Source: Hydrogenimonas sp.
Lineage (GTDB): Bacteria; Campylobacterota; Campylobacteria; Campylobacterales; Hydrogenimonadaceae
Assembly: GCA_021647345.1 (NCBI GenBank)
Contig: JAKIUX010000010.1
Location: forward strand, 1-12,100
DNA: 12,100 nucleotides
Direction of reading: 5' to 3'
Under the pieces are notes generated by a model. It had not been told where the DNA came from. It was given only the letters and a program-made list of their open reading frames with translations, and made no database searches. Made by a program: the position numbers and the translations under genes. Positions 1 to 8,125 of this stretch are shown piece after piece (position 1 is the stretch's first letter; every line of letters starts with the position of its first letter).

Positions 1-597
1 TTTGATGTTTGTAGGAAGTTCGTTGACAAATTTGGCAAGGGCTCCGAGCCACCCTTCCGGAAGATCAAGCGGCACTCCGCCTATTCGCACAGCCGAGTGC
101 GTAAGCCTGGCACCGCAGTAATCCTCCATAAGATCCATTGCGAACTCGCGCTCTCTGAAGCAGTATAGAAAGACACTCATAGCTCCGACATCGAGCGCGT
201 GTGTCGCGAGCCAAAAGAGGTGCGAAATGATGCGGTTAAGCTCAAGAAGCATCATTCTAATAACTTGTGCTCTTCGCGGAACTTCAAGCCCTATCAGTTT
301 CTCTACCGCAAGAGCAAAGCCGTAGTTATTGGATGTGGCAGCAATATAGTCCATTCTGTCTGTTGTAGGCAGAAACTCGTTATATATCATATTCTCCGCC
401 ATCTTCTCCATGCCGCGGTGAAGATATCCGATGTCGGGAACTGCGCGCACTACCTGCTCACCGTCAAGCTCAAGAATAAGTCTTAGCTGTCCGTGGGCCG
501 ACGGGTGCTGCGGCCCGAAGTTGATAACCATATGGTTATCTTCGCGCTCAAACTCAAGGTTTTCAAAAAAGGGTCTAAGTTTATTGGTCTGCTGCAT
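1..597 (-). CDS. nuoD: NADH-quinone oxidoreductase subunit D, N-terminal 199 residues (3' end cut by window)
   Basis: NuoD (49-kDa subunit) forms, with NuoB, the quinone-binding pocket at the junction of the peripheral and membrane arms of complex I. The frame runs from ATG at 597 to base 1 without a stop, so about half of a typical 400-residue NuoD is present. The family hallmark [11 protein letters not shown] is at residues 26-36; His35 corresponds to the quinone-site histidine and Tyr84 (in TDRMDY) to the quinone-site tyrosine of characterised homologues. A purine-rich GGGGGAG just before the ATG supports the start. It lies nine bases after the nuoC stop, in the same operon. NuoD is a separate gene here, not fused to NuoC as in E. 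coli. Identification is secure; only the C-terminal half is unseen. Confidence 0.97.
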   Translation of the reverse strand, partial: MQQTNKLRPFFENLEFEREDNHMVINFGPQHPSAHGQLRLILELDGEQVVRAVPDIGYLHRGMEKMAENMIYNEFLPTTDRMDYIAATSNNYGFALAVEKLIGLEVPRRAQVIRMMLLELNRIISHLFWLATHALDVGAMSVFLYCFREREFAMDLMEDYCGARLTHSAVRIGGVPLDLPEGWLGALAKFVNELPTNIK

Positions 598-606
598 CCG
601 CTCCCC

Positions 607-1410
607 CTACTTTCTTCTATCTAACACTTTTGATCTATCGGCAGAGAGCTTCTCTATCATAAAGACACCCTCCTCCTCTTGATACTGAACAGGAGTCTCT
701 TTCTCATCCTCCGCCGGAGCCCCTCTTGGTACCTCGTGTCCCAATCTTGCAAATCGCTCTGTATCATACCTGTCTACACGAGCCGGATCACGGTTTTCAG
801 GGCCTATAATATCTCTCGCCTCTTTGCCGAATATCTTATCGACCTCATACCACTGAGCGAACTCGTCTCCTTCAAGAGGGTAGGTCTTTCTAAGAGGGTG
901 CCCCTCCCAGTCATCAGGCATAATAAGTCTCTTCAGGTATGGGTGGTTGTTCACTTTTACACCCATCAAATCCCACATCTCTCTCTCAGCCCAGTCCGCA
1001 CTTCTATATAGCGGGTTCACACTCTCTACCGCTTGGTTCTCGTTAACAAAACATTTAACCCGCACTCTTTTTGCCGTGTTAAGGTTAAGAATCTGGTAGA
1101 AGACTTCGAAGCCGCCGCGCTCCGCCAAAAAATCTACCGCGCTCATCTCTGAGAGCATCTCATACCACCGCTGCTCTTTCAAGATGCGAAGAACTTCGAG
1201 ATTATCTTCAGGGTTTATATGAATCACAAGCTGACCGCGCTGAATATAGGCTTTCAAAACTTCATGTTTGGCTTTGACCGCTTCCAGATCTTCCGCATAT
1301 ACTCCTTCTGCGGGAACTGGCTCTTCCGGGACACGGGGAGCCACCCAAAAGCGGTCGGTATAGTAAGATTTGGCTTGAACGTTATCTTTCGGGGTATATG
1401 GTCTCATCAT
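607..1410 (-). CDS. nuoC: NADH-quinone oxidoreductase subunit C
   Basis: NuoC (30-kDa subunit) is a structural subunit of the peripheral arm of complex I, packed against NuoD and NuoB. The 267-residue product carries the family signature from ERE at residues 142-144 through [20 protein letters not shown] (156-175). About 80 residues precede the core domain and an acidic tail rich in Glu follows residue 230; both are features of the Campylobacterota-type protein as I recall it. The gene opens with two consecutive ATG codons. The first (1410) overlaps the nuoB stop as ATGA and is preceded by AAAGG at five-base spacing, so it is preferred; initiation at the second would only remove one Met. Translational coupling to nuoB is likely. 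Confidence 0.96.
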   Translation of the reverse strand: MMRPYTPKDNVQAKSYYTDRFWVAPRVPEEPVPAEGVYAEDLEAVKAKHEVLKAYIQRGQLVIHINPEDNLEVLRILKEQRWYEMLSEMSAVDFLAERGGFEVFYQILNLNTAKRVRVKCFVNENQAVESVNPLYRSADWAEREMWDLMGVKVNNHPYLKRLIMPDDWEGHPLRKTYPLEGDEFAQWYEVDKIFGKEARDIIGPENRDPARVDRYDTERFARLGHEVPRGAPAEDEKETPVQYQEEEGVFMIEKLSADRSKVLDRRK

Positions 1411-1916
1411 ACCAGCCTTTTAGGTTTTTGTGATTTGTTTGCGGACTCTCGGCGAATCTTCTGCTGAAGAAGCATCACCGCGTACTGCAGAGTCTCGGGG
1501 CGAGGTGCGCAGCCTGGAAGGTAGAGATCTACCGGAATTACCCTGTCTACCCCCTGAACCGTGGCGTAAGTATTGAACATACCGCCCGTATTGGCGCAGC
1601 TTCCCATAGATATGACCCACTTGGGCTCAGTCATCTGATCATAAAGTCTGCGTATGAACTCGGCATGCTTCTTAGTAAGCGTACCTGCTACTATCATAAG
1701 ATCAGCCTGCCTCGGAGAGGCTCTAAAAATTGTACCGAAACGGTCAAAGTCGTAGCGACTCGCTCCCGATGCCATCATTTCAATAGCGCAGCATGCCAAA
1801 CCGTAGGTCAACGCCCATATAGAGTTGCTCCGCCCCCAGTTCAAAATTTTGTCTACGGTAGTAAGCGCTACGGGCAGACCGCCGCTTTGTGTGTAATTTA
1901 CTTGATGCTGTGCCAT
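1407..1916 (-). CDS. nuoB: NADH-quinone oxidoreductase subunit B (N2 iron-sulfur subunit)
   Basis: NuoB binds the terminal [4Fe-4S] cluster N2, which passes electrons from the peripheral arm to quinone. The 169-residue product contains the adjacent cysteine pair Cys42-Cys43 in [10 protein letters not shown], Cys107 in [10 protein letters not shown] and Cys136 in [10 protein letters not shown], that is, all four cluster ligands in their usual contexts. Length and order of motifs fit full-length NuoB. The start at 1916 has a strong AAAGGAG seven bases upstream, lying inside the end of nuoA, whose coding region overlaps this one by 19 bases. The stop overlaps the nuoC start. The gene looks intact and ordinary. 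Confidence 0.97.
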   Translation of the reverse strand: MAQHQVNYTQSGGLPVALTTVDKILNWGRSNSIWALTYGLACCAIEMMASGASRYDFDRFGTIFRASPRQADLMIVAGTLTKKHAEFIRRLYDQMTEPKWVISMGSCANTGGMFNTYATVQGVDRVIPVDLYLPGCAPRPETLQYAVMLLQQKIRRESANKSQKPKRLV

Positions 1917-2287
1917 TCAAACGCTCCTTTCTTCCACGCATACACGAATCCTATCGCAAGCAGCAGTATAAACAGAATCATCTCGGCAAAACCGAACCAA
2001 CCGAGAACCTTGAAGTCTATCGCCCACGGAAACATAAATATGATCTCAACATCAAAGAGAATGAAGAGAAGGGCAAAAAGATAGAACTGCGCCGATATAG
2101 TGTTTGGCTGCTTAGTTACCTCAGGACCGCACTCATATATTGTTAGTTTAAGCTTTTCGGTATCGAGTCGAGCCAGTTTGCGACTCACGAACCTTGAAGC
2201 GAAAACGGTCGCTCCGAAGGCAACAAACGTTATGACAAGAAGCAAGAAAGCGCCGAAATATGGATGGTCAACGGCCATATGTGTCAT
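1898..2287 (-). CDS. nuoA: NADH-quinone oxidoreductase subunit A
   Basis: NuoA (ND3 homologue) is a three-helix membrane subunit at the interface of the complex I arms. Hydrophobic segments lie at about residues 11-31, 66-87 and 95-117 of the 129-residue form. The loop motif IYECGPEV (residues 51-58, Cys53) matches the mobile ND3 loop, and Asp79 and Glu81 in LFDVEIIF are the conserved acidic membrane residues, at the same numbers as in E. coli NuoA with this start. I chose ATG at 2287 because AAAGGGG sits about five bases upstream; the frame could also begin at TTG 2305, adding six residues, but that codon has no comparable ribosome binding site. It is the first gene of the nuo operon, after a long gene-free leader. 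Confidence 0.95.
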   Translation of the reverse strand: MTHMAVDHPYFGAFLLLVITFVAFGATVFASRFVSRKLARLDTEKLKLTIYECGPEVTKQPNTISAQFYLFALLFILFDVEIIFMFPWAIDFKVLGWFGFAEMILFILLLAIGFVYAWKKGAFEWHSIK

Positions 2288-2349
2288 CAAAACCCCTTTA
2301 TTCAAACCGGTTAAGGTTTCGTTTAGTCTCTATAAACCAATGTTAGGGT

Positions 2350-2366
2350 AGTTTATCAAATAAACT
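2350..2366. promoter_or_regulatory. Palindrome AGTTTAT-N3-ATAAACT in the nuo leader
   Basis: A perfect seven-base inverted repeat with a three-base spacer (AGTTTATcaaATAAACT) lies about 63 bases upstream of the nuoA start. It is immediately downstream of the expected start site of one candidate promoter, or overlaps the -35 of the other. Either position suits a dimeric repressor site; it could also be an RNA hairpin in the leader. No known regulator box was recognised. Confidence 0.35.
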
Positions 2367-2376
2367 TTAAAGAAAA

Positions 2377-2382
2377 ATTGTA
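2377..2382 (-). promoter_or_regulatory. Candidate -10 element for the nuo operon
   Basis: On the minus strand the sequence reads TACGATACAATTTTT, with TACAAT as a plausible -10 box and T-rich sequence upstream, as is usual where the -35 is weak in Campylobacterota. Transcription would start near 2370 and give a leader of about 80 bases before nuoA. An alternative is TATAGA at 2329-2334, with TTGATA at 2354-2359 as a -35 at 19-base spacing. I cannot choose between them from sequence alone. Confidence 0.35.
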
Positions 2383-2454
2383 TCGTAAGAAGAATTTTTG
2401 AGAGCGGCAAAGGTGTTTCACAAAGAAACAATCAAAAAATAGCATTGATACTTT

Positions 2455-2471
2455 TTGACACATTTTATAAT
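2455..2471 (+). promoter_or_regulatory. Possible plus-strand promoter (TATAAT at 2466-2471)
   Basis: A consensus TATAAT at 2466-2471 is preceded by T- and A-runs and by TTGATA at 2445-2450 (15-base spacing). It points right, opposite to every gene in the window, toward the inverted repeats and the terminator-like hairpin. The TTGACA at 2455-2460 is only five bases from the -10 and cannot act with it. The region is AT-rich enough that a chance match is quite possible. Confidence 0.25.
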
Positions 2472-2540
2472 CTATTTCATCGTTTATCCGATATTTTCGT
2501 AATTTATCGAGTGTAGAAAAGGAGCAACTATAAAGGTATT

Positions 2541-2612
2541 GAAATTTAGTCTAATCTGGAAGGAAGCGAACTCCCTTCCTCCATTAATTACGTTCGCTTC
2601 GCTAAAAATTTC
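2541..2612. repeat. Nested inverted repeat between the RND gene and nuo
   Basis: GAAGCGAAC (2563-2571) and GTTCGCTTC (2592-2600) form a perfect nine-base-pair stem. Outside it, GAAATTT (2541-2547) pairs with AAATTTC (2606-2612). Inside, GGAAGG (2558-2563) can pair with CCTTCC (2574-2579), which competes with the longer stem. It could be an RNA structure at the 3' end of the efflux transcript, part of a plus-strand RNA, or a dispersed repeat of the genome; no second copy is visible in the window. Confidence 0.5.
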
Positions 2613-2617
2613 ATCTT

Positions 2618-2642
2618 GCCTAAAAGAGAGGTTTAGGCTTTT
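2618..2642 (+). terminator. Terminator-like hairpin
   Basis: GCCTAAA and TTTAGGC form a seven-base-pair stem around a seven-base loop, followed on the plus strand by TTTT. In the minus direction the same stem begins 12 bases after the RND stop codon, but its T-run (ATTTTTA) comes only after eight other bases, so termination of the efflux operon would be weak. It may act in both directions. Confidence 0.4.
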
Positions 2643-2650
2643 CGCAGCTC

Positions 2651-5600
2651 TCAAATGTGAGTCGGCTCTTTTTTTCTGTATATCCAGGAGAAAAGAATCG
2701 GTATGAATACAAGTGTGAGAAATGTTCCCACCATTAGACCGCCTATAGCCACGGCACCCAACGGAGCAAGACGCTCAAGACCTACCGCCCATCCGAGAGC
2801 CACAGGGAGCATACCGGCTGTAGTTGCAAAGGCTGTCATCAAAACAGGCCTGGTTCTTATCTTTATACTCTCAAGCATCGCCTCTTTGGCGTCAAGGCCT
2901 CTCTTCATACCGTTTAGAGCAAACTCTATCAGCAAAATTGCGTTGTTCACTATTATTCCGCTAAGAAGTATAAAACCCATCATTGCAGGCATTGAGGTGT
3001 GGTAGTCCATAAGAAGCAGAATCCAGCTTGCGCCTACGAGAGTGAGGGGAATAGAGAATATAATGAGCAGAGGCGCTCTGACGGAGCCAAAAAGCGGTAC
3101 GAGAGTAAAAAAGATTAGCCCTATTCCGAAAGCTACCGCTTTGATCATTCTTTTTGCAGAATCTTCAAACTGCGCTATATCTCCTGTCTGTGTCATCTCA
3201 ACACCATTTGGAAGCTGCACCCCTTCGTAAGCCTTTTCGAAGTTGGCCATTATGTGCGAAATGGCCGCTTTCTCCCTGAAGCCGTAAACGTCGACAGTAT
3301 ACTCCAGCCCCTCTCTTGTGATCTGACTCGGCTCCATAACCGCTTCGAGCTTCGCAAAAACGCAGAGCGGTACTTTACCCTTGGGGGTATCGACTAAGAA
3401 TGTTTCGATACTCTCTTTAAAGCCCTCCCTATCACTGCCTCTTATACGGATAATTGTATCGTTACCGTTTTCAACCGGCTTCAATGCGGCGGGAGCCCCT
3501 TTAAGAAAGAGCCCAAGCTGAGTCGCTATATCGTCTGAACCTATTCCGTAACCTGCCGCCATAGCCTCATCTATAACTATAGAGTAGACCATCTTGTCCA
3601 GATCCCACGTTTTGGCCACATTTACAAGGCCGCCTGTCTCCATAAGGACACTGCGCATCTGCTCAGAAGCGGCTTGAAGCTTCTCAAAGCTATCGCTGCT
3701 AAGCATGACATCCACATTGCCCCTTATGCTCGATAGCGCAGTAGCGCCGTAATCGAAAACGGTAAAGTACTTTATATTTGGAATTTTAGATATCTTCTCT
3801 CTTATTTTTGCCTCGATATCCCAGATACTCTCATCTCTTTCGAACCTGTTTACATATGCTGCGGTCACTGCGATCGTATCGACACCGCCTCCGCTGCCTA
3901 TACTCAAAACGCCGGCCTCGCTGCCTACGCTTGCGGAGACTCTTAAAGCCTCTCCGCTCTCATATACAGCCTCGTTAATCTTCGCAGCCACCTCGGCACT
4001 CTTTTCGATGGGAAGATTTGGATCCATCGTTACGTTTATTTTGACTATTCCCGTATCCATAGGAGGCATAAGCTCCTGACCGACTATCGGCATAACCCCT
4101 CTTGCACTAACGATAAATAGGGCTATCAAAACGGCGAAATATAAAAAAGCGACCCTTTTGCTCTCCATAGCGTACTCTGCAAGGTCCGCAAAAAACCTCC
4201 TCGCCCCGTTGTTGAAAGCGTCTGTCACTTTTGCGAAAAGCTCTTCAGCCTTCAAAACCCATGAACTTTTGATAGCCAGAAACTTGAGACTCAAAAGCGG
4301 AACCGTTGTGATAGAGATGATATATGATGCGGCAAGAGCGATCAGAAGCGTAGCGACCAGCGGCTGAAAGATGGTTTGAGGGTAGTCGCCTACAAACATT
4401 ATTGGAAACAGGGCGGCCATCGTCGTTATGGTGCCTGTAAGATCTGCGAACATTATCTCTTTGGTGCCCTCCACCACCGCTCTATCTATAGGCTTGCCTA
4501 ACTCTCTGTAGTGGCGCTCAATATTCTCCATAACCACCACCGCATCATCGAGAAGAAGACCAAGTGCCAATATTATCGCCGTCAACGTTACAACACTAAA
4601 CTCGATACCGAAAAGATACATCATAGCGACAGTAGATGCGTAAACAAGAGGAATTGTAAAAAGCACTACAAGCACCTGCCTAAAAGATGCGAGGAAGAAG
4701 AATGCGACTATGGTAGACATTATAATCGCATCTCTTAAAGATTCAAACATATTCGTAATGCTCTGCTCTATGGTATCTTTTTGGGTATCTGTAACCTCAA
4801 ACTCCAGACTCGGGTACAGCGCTTTTATCTTTTCAAGCTTCTTCTCTGCGCTTTCGATAGTCTTGACAACATCCGCATCTATGGAGCGCTGAACCGCCAA
4901 GGCTATAGCCGGCTTGGAGTTGCCGAAGTAAAGAGCACTGTTATCATAGTGACCGTAGCGCACATCAGCCACATCTTCAAGCTGCACCGTATCGGTCAGA
5001 GGTATAGATCTTATCTGATCGATTCGCTCTCTCTTGCCTTTCGACTTTAGCAGAAATCTGCCTTTTGGAATATCCATAAATCCAATAGCGTAGTCTCTGT
5101 CGTTTTTTGACAAAACAGCGGCAATCTTGCCTATACTAAGCCCAAGTCTATCTACCGCCGATTTATCTATCTCTACCAATATCTCCTTTTTATACCCTCC
5201 AAATATATCGACATTAGAAACACCGTCAGTTTTTAAAAGCTCATTTTTTATTTCGTTTTCGCACACCTCTCTGACATCTATAAGAGAGCCGGTTTTTGAC
5301 GAAACGCCTATTGTTATCACCGGCGGTGTCGCAGCGGTGATTTTATGAATTTGCGGCTCTTTTATGTCGGGGGGAAGAGAAGATCGTATTCTTGATATGA
5401 CATTAGCGGCGTCGCTTGCCGCACTCTCCACATCTTTACCGTAGTGAAACTCGGCTCTTATTACGGTAACCTCATCTATGGTAGATGAGTATACCCTTCG
5501 TATCTTGTCTATAGAGTAGAGCTCCTTCTCGACAGGTACCGCTATATTGGATGCTATATCCTTGGCACCGGCACCCGGCCAGACAATAACTATAGCAACT

Positions 5601-5737
5601 TCCGGACGGTTTGAGTCGGGAAAGAGTTTGCGATCTATAGAGTTATAGCCATAAATACCGAAAAAGAGAAACAGCCCAAGAAAAGATAGTGTGTAGTAAG
5701 GGCGTTTTAAGAGTTTATCTATCCAGCCGCTACCCAT
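2651..5737 (-). CDS. RND-family efflux permease (AcrB-like, HAE1-type)
   Basis: This is the inner-membrane, proton-driven pump of a tripartite efflux system. The 1028-residue length is normal for the family. A first transmembrane helix (about 13-31) is followed by a large periplasmic domain, a helix block at about 335-545, a second periplasmic domain and a final helix block from about 865. The proton-relay pair Asp397-Asp398 is present in LGLLLDDAVVVMENIER (helix 4), as is Arg963 in RTRPVLMT. The lysine found in AcrB helix 10 (AcrB K940) is Asn931 here (IIVNNAILLIEF). The Asp pair argues for the drug/organic-substrate class rather than CusA-type metal pumps, but the substrate cannot be named. 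The start overlaps the adaptor gene by eight bases. Last gene of the operon. Confidence 0.93.
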   Translation of the reverse strand: MGSGWIDKLLKRPYYTLSFLGLFLFFGIYGYNSIDRKLFPDSNRPEVAIVIVWPGAGAKDIASNIAVPVEKELYSIDKIRRVYSSTIDEVTVIRAEFHYGKDVESAASDAANVISRIRSSLPPDIKEPQIHKITAATPPVITIGVSSKTGSLIDVREVCENEIKNELLKTDGVSNVDIFGGYKKEILVEIDKSAVDRLGLSIGKIAAVLSKNDRDYAIGFMDIPKGRFLLKSKGKRERIDQIRSIPLTDTVQLEDVADVRYGHYDNSALYFGNSKPAIALAVQRSIDADVVKTIESAEKKLEKIKALYPSLEFEVTDTQKDTIEQSITNMFESLRDAIIMSTIVAFFFLASFRQVLVVLFTIPLVYASTVAMMYLFGIEFSVVTLTAIILALGLLLDDAVVVMENIERHYRELGKPIDRAVVEGTKEIMFADLTGTITTMAALFPIMFVGDYPQTIFQPLVATLLIALAASYIISITTVPLLSLKFLAIKSSWVLKAEELFAKVTDAFNNGARRFFADLAEYAMESKRVAFLYFAVLIALFIVSARGVMPIVGQELMPPMDTGIVKINVTMDPNLPIEKSAEVAAKINEAVYESGEALRVSASVGSEAGVLSIGSGGGVDTIAVTAAYVNRFERDESIWDIEAKIREKISKIPNIKYFTVFDYGATALSSIRGNVDVMLSSDSFEKLQAASEQMRSVLMETGGLVNVAKTWDLDKMVYSIVIDEAMAAGYGIGSDDIATQLGLFLKGAPAALKPVENGNDTIIRIRGSDREGFKESIETFLVDTPKGKVPLCVFAKLEAVMEPSQITREGLEYTVDVYGFREKAAISHIMANFEKAYEGVQLPNGVEMTQTGDIAQFEDSAKRMIKAVAFGIGLIFFTLVPLFGSVRAPLLIIFSIPLTLVGASWILLLMDYHTSMPAMMGFILLSGIIVNNAILLIEFALNGMKRGLDAKEAMLESIKIRTRPVLMTAFATTAGMLPVALGWAVGLERLAPLGAVAIGGLMVGTFLTLVFIPILFSWIYRKKEPTHI

Positions 5738-6872
5738 CTGTTTTGCCCCTATTTACAGTAAGCAAAAAGAGTCTTGAAAGCTTATCGTCGCTTCCTACCG
5801 CCACAGGATGGTTAGGTGACGGTGTAATTATGGCGAAACTCTTATTTTTGATCTCTATTTTCACCTTTTTTGGCTTAAACACGCCATCTACTTTCTCAAA
5901 AATATAGTTTTTACCGTCTCTTTCAAGAATCGCATCGACAGGCACAGCCAAACCATTGGCACTACCTATGACAAATTTTATGGCAACGCTACTGTTTTCT
6001 GGCAGAGGCAAAGCTGAACCGAGTTCGACTCTTGCGGTAGCCAAAGCTTTATCTCCCTGAGGCAGTATCTTCGAAATCTCTTCCGCTCTTGACGCCACAT
6101 ATACTCTGCTTCCCGGCTTTATCTCCTTCATTCGAACGGGGAAGTTGAAATCAACCCTCTTTTTAAGTCCGAGCAGATCCGCTATAGGCTTGCCCGGCAT
6201 CACTACATCACCCTCTTTCAGGAAGATTCTGCCAACAACTCCATCTATCGGAGCTTTTATAAAGGCATAGCTAAGCAGGCTCTCTTTAGAGGCAAGCTGC
6301 GCTTTAGCCGCTTTTAGCTCCTCCTCTTTTGCCTCTATACTCTTTTTAGAGGAGTCGAGCTTGGCTTTTTTAAGCTCCATTGCAACCTTCGACTGTTCAA
6401 GCTTCTCTTTCGCTAAAGCCTGAGCCTCATAGAGGGCAAGATTTCTCTCATAAACATCTTTTGCGTAAAGATAGTCGCTTCTTATTGAGTCAAGAGAGCT
6501 TCTCATCGACTCTATAGTAAGAGTTATAGCCTTTACGGAGGCTCTTTGCCCCTCAACAGCCGCTGTAAGCTCGCTATCGTCAAGCAGTACCAGCGGATCA
6601 CCTCTTTTTACACTATCACCCTCTTTTACATAGATCCTCTTTACCGATGCACTAATCTTTGTAGAGATCTTCGGATGGAGCTCTGAGTAGTAACGCCCCA
6701 TGAAAGATCTTGTAGCCTCAATATGCATCATCTTCGGCTCTACGCTCTTCACGGCTATCGAGGGAGCCACCGGCAGAGGAAGCGAAGCCACCTCCTCTCT
6801 CTTACTTTTTAGAAAGAGAACCCCTCCTGCAACCAACACCAAAATAAGCACTATAGATACTGCTCTTTTCAT
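5730..6872 (-). CDS. RND efflux periplasmic adaptor (membrane fusion protein)
   Basis: This 380-residue adaptor bridges the inner-membrane pump and the outer-membrane channel. It has an N-terminal hydrophobic segment (about 4-21) after Lys-Arg, acting as signal or anchor; no lipobox is seen. The first half of the lipoyl domain is at about 67-98 (KISASVKRIYVKEGDSVKRG), and an alpha-helical hairpin rich in Lys, Glu, Ala and Leu spans about 100-200. The lipoyl half returns at about 202-235 (APIDGVVGRIFLKEGDVV), followed by beta-barrel and membrane-proximal regions. This order is diagnostic of the HlyD/AcrA superfamily. The start overlaps the tolC-like stop as ATGA and the end overlaps the permease start. 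Substrate unknown. Confidence 0.92.
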   Translation of the reverse strand: MKRAVSIVLILVLVAGGVLFLKSKREEVASLPLPVAPSIAVKSVEPKMMHIEATRSFMGRYYSELHPKISTKISASVKRIYVKEGDSVKRGDPLVLLDDSELTAAVEGQRASVKAITLTIESMRSSLDSIRSDYLYAKDVYERNLALYEAQALAKEKLEQSKVAMELKKAKLDSSKKSIEAKEEELKAAKAQLASKESLLSYAFIKAPIDGVVGRIFLKEGDVVMPGKPIADLLGLKKRVDFNFPVRMKEIKPGSRVYVASRAEEISKILPQGDKALATARVELGSALPLPENSSVAIKFVIGSANGLAVPVDAILERDGKNYIFEKVDGVFKPKKVKIEIKNKSFAIITPSPNHPVAVGSDDKLSRLFLLTVNRGKTDG

Positions 6873-8125
6873 CTCTCACCTGCCAAAATATATTTAAGAT
6901 ACTCTCTCTTTACTCTTAGATCATAGATAGCTTCAGATAGCGAGCTTTTCGCACTCATAAGTTTAGCCTCGGCATATAGAAGATCATATATATCGGAAGC
7001 TCCTTTCTCATATTTGACTCTCTCGGCAATCTTGATTTTCTCAAGAAGCTCGACTCTCTTTCTCTGTGCGCTAACCTTCGCCTCCGCACTAGATATATCT
7101 CCTTTTGCTTTAGCTATATCACTCTGAAGCTGCAAAAGAGTGTTTTCAAGCTTCAGCTTAGCTATCTGATTCGCAATCTCGGCTCTTTGCTTCTGTGCGC
7201 TTCTTACTCCGAAATCGAAAATCGGAAAGGCCAGATTCAATCCGGTTTGCCACAACTCTTCAGACTCTCCCGAACCGTAATTCTTGCCATAGTAAGCGTT
7301 TAGAAGAACCTTTGGATAGTAAAGTGCTTTGGCTTTCTGCACACCCTTAGCGCTCTTTGCTACCTCCAAAGAGGCTCGCTTATAAAGATAGTTACGCTTT
7401 ATATCGGAAAGATCATCCATCTCCACCGGTTCAAAGCCGCTTTCTACCGGATCATCTATAGTCTCCACCCCCATCAAAGAGGCAAGCTTCGCTTTAAGGC
7501 TCTTTACCGCTTCCTTTAAAGATTTCAGATTGTATACCGCCTCCTGAAGATCGGACTCAACTTTCAGCAGATCGACAGGAGCTTTTTTGCCAAGCTCGCT
7601 CTCTTTCGCCACATCATCCCTTAGCTTCTTTAGAGCCTTCAGATATAATTTTGTCGAGTTCTGCATATCTTTCAAAGAGAGTATCTTGAAAAAGAGCGAC
7701 TTAACGTTGTATAGCAGCTCCTCTTTGCCCAAAGCGTAGTCGGACTCTGCTATTTTTGTTCCTATAGATGCGATCTCGATAGATCTTAGATCTGCAAAAC
7801 CGCTAAAAACGGAAACCTCATATTTGGCTCCTACAGATGAGATGTTTTTGCTCGATACTATACCCGGAGTTATGGGCGGTACGATAGGAGCGAGAGTTCT
7901 TGGCAGATTGTAGGATGTATAGCTGCCCACAAGTTCAACTTTTCCAAGAGCGGCACCCTTTTTAGCCTTCCTGTTAAAATGCGCATCTTCTCCTTTGCGC
8001 TCAATAATCTTGAGAGCAGGGCTCTTATGTAGTGCGGTAGATATAGCCTCATCGAGGGTCAATGCGCCAAGAGTGGAGCAGTACAGCACAGGAGCAAAGA
8101 GAAGCAAGAGAGAGCGTGCCCTCAT
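6869..8125 (-). CDS. TolC-family outer-membrane efflux channel
   Basis: This 418-residue protein is the outer-membrane duct of the efflux system. After a signal peptide (about 1-21, cleavage probably near LGA), two related halves are visible. The first begins LTLDEAISTALHKSPALK, the classic start of the outer membrane efflux protein domain, and runs to about 220; the second covers about 240-415. Long Lys/Glu/Ala/Leu helices (about 125-215 and 305-410) alternate with short beta segments near 95-110 and 293-306 (NLAFPIFDFG). Length fits the family. Its start codon overlaps the stop of the small upstream gene as ATGA, and its stop overlaps the adaptor start the same way. Confidence 0.92.
   Translation of the reverse strand: MRARSLLLLFAPVLYCSTLGALTLDEAISTALHKSPALKIIERKGEDAHFNRKAKKGAALGKVELVGSYTSYNLPRTLAPIVPPITPGIVSSKNISSVGAKYEVSVFSGFADLRSIEIASIGTKIAESDYALGKEELLYNVKSLFFKILSLKDMQNSTKLYLKALKKLRDDVAKESELGKKAPVDLLKVESDLQEAVYNLKSLKEAVKSLKAKLASLMGVETIDDPVESGFEPVEMDDLSDIKRNYLYKRASLEVAKSAKGVQKAKALYYPKVLLNAYYGKNYGSGESEELWQTGLNLAFPIFDFGVRSAQKQRAEIANQIAKLKLENTLLQLQSDIAKAKGDISSAEAKVSAQRKRVELLEKIKIAERVKYEKGASDIYDLLYAEAKLMSAKSSLSEAIYDLRVKREYLKYILAGER

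Larger units (their letters stand above)
2288..2650. other. Gene-free region between the RND gene and the nuo operon
   Basis: This 363-base stretch separates the end of the efflux operon from nuoA and is much more AT-rich than its surroundings. It holds a possible nuo promoter and a 17-base palindrome close to nuoA, a TATAAT-like element facing the opposite way near 2466, a nine-base-pair inverted repeat at 2563-2600 and a terminator-like hairpin at 2618-2642. I found no convincing short coding region on either strand. Confidence 0.7.

Noticed and set aside
1665..2084. Plus-strand open frame of 139 codons opposite nuoB and nuoA
   Set aside because: It is antisense to two conserved genes, and its translation has no recognisable domain.
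2288..2305. TTG at 2305 as the nuoA start
   Set aside because: ATG at 2287 has AAAGGGG at good spacing and gives the residue numbering expected for NuoA.
2455..2471. TTGACA followed by TATAAT as a classical sigma70 promoter
   Set aside because: The two boxes are five bases apart, far from the usual 16 to 18; only the TATAAT is kept as a weak -10 candidate.
2551..2571. GGAAGGAAGC motif resembling the conserved tip of bacterial SRP (4.5S) RNA
   Set aside because: The flanking symmetric-loop bases do not match (CTAA and AGCG instead of CAGG and AGCA), and no longer SRP-like stem surrounds the motif.
2539..2706. Plus-strand TTG-initiated short frame of about 55 codons in the intergenic region
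   Set aside because: The start codon is weak with a badly spaced ribosome binding site, and the frame runs through inverted repeats into the 3' end of the RND gene on the other strand.
8067..8087. Cys16 of the TolC-like protein as a lipoprotein cysteine
   Set aside because: The preceding residues (VLY) do not fit a lipobox; a signal peptidase I site near LGA is more likely.
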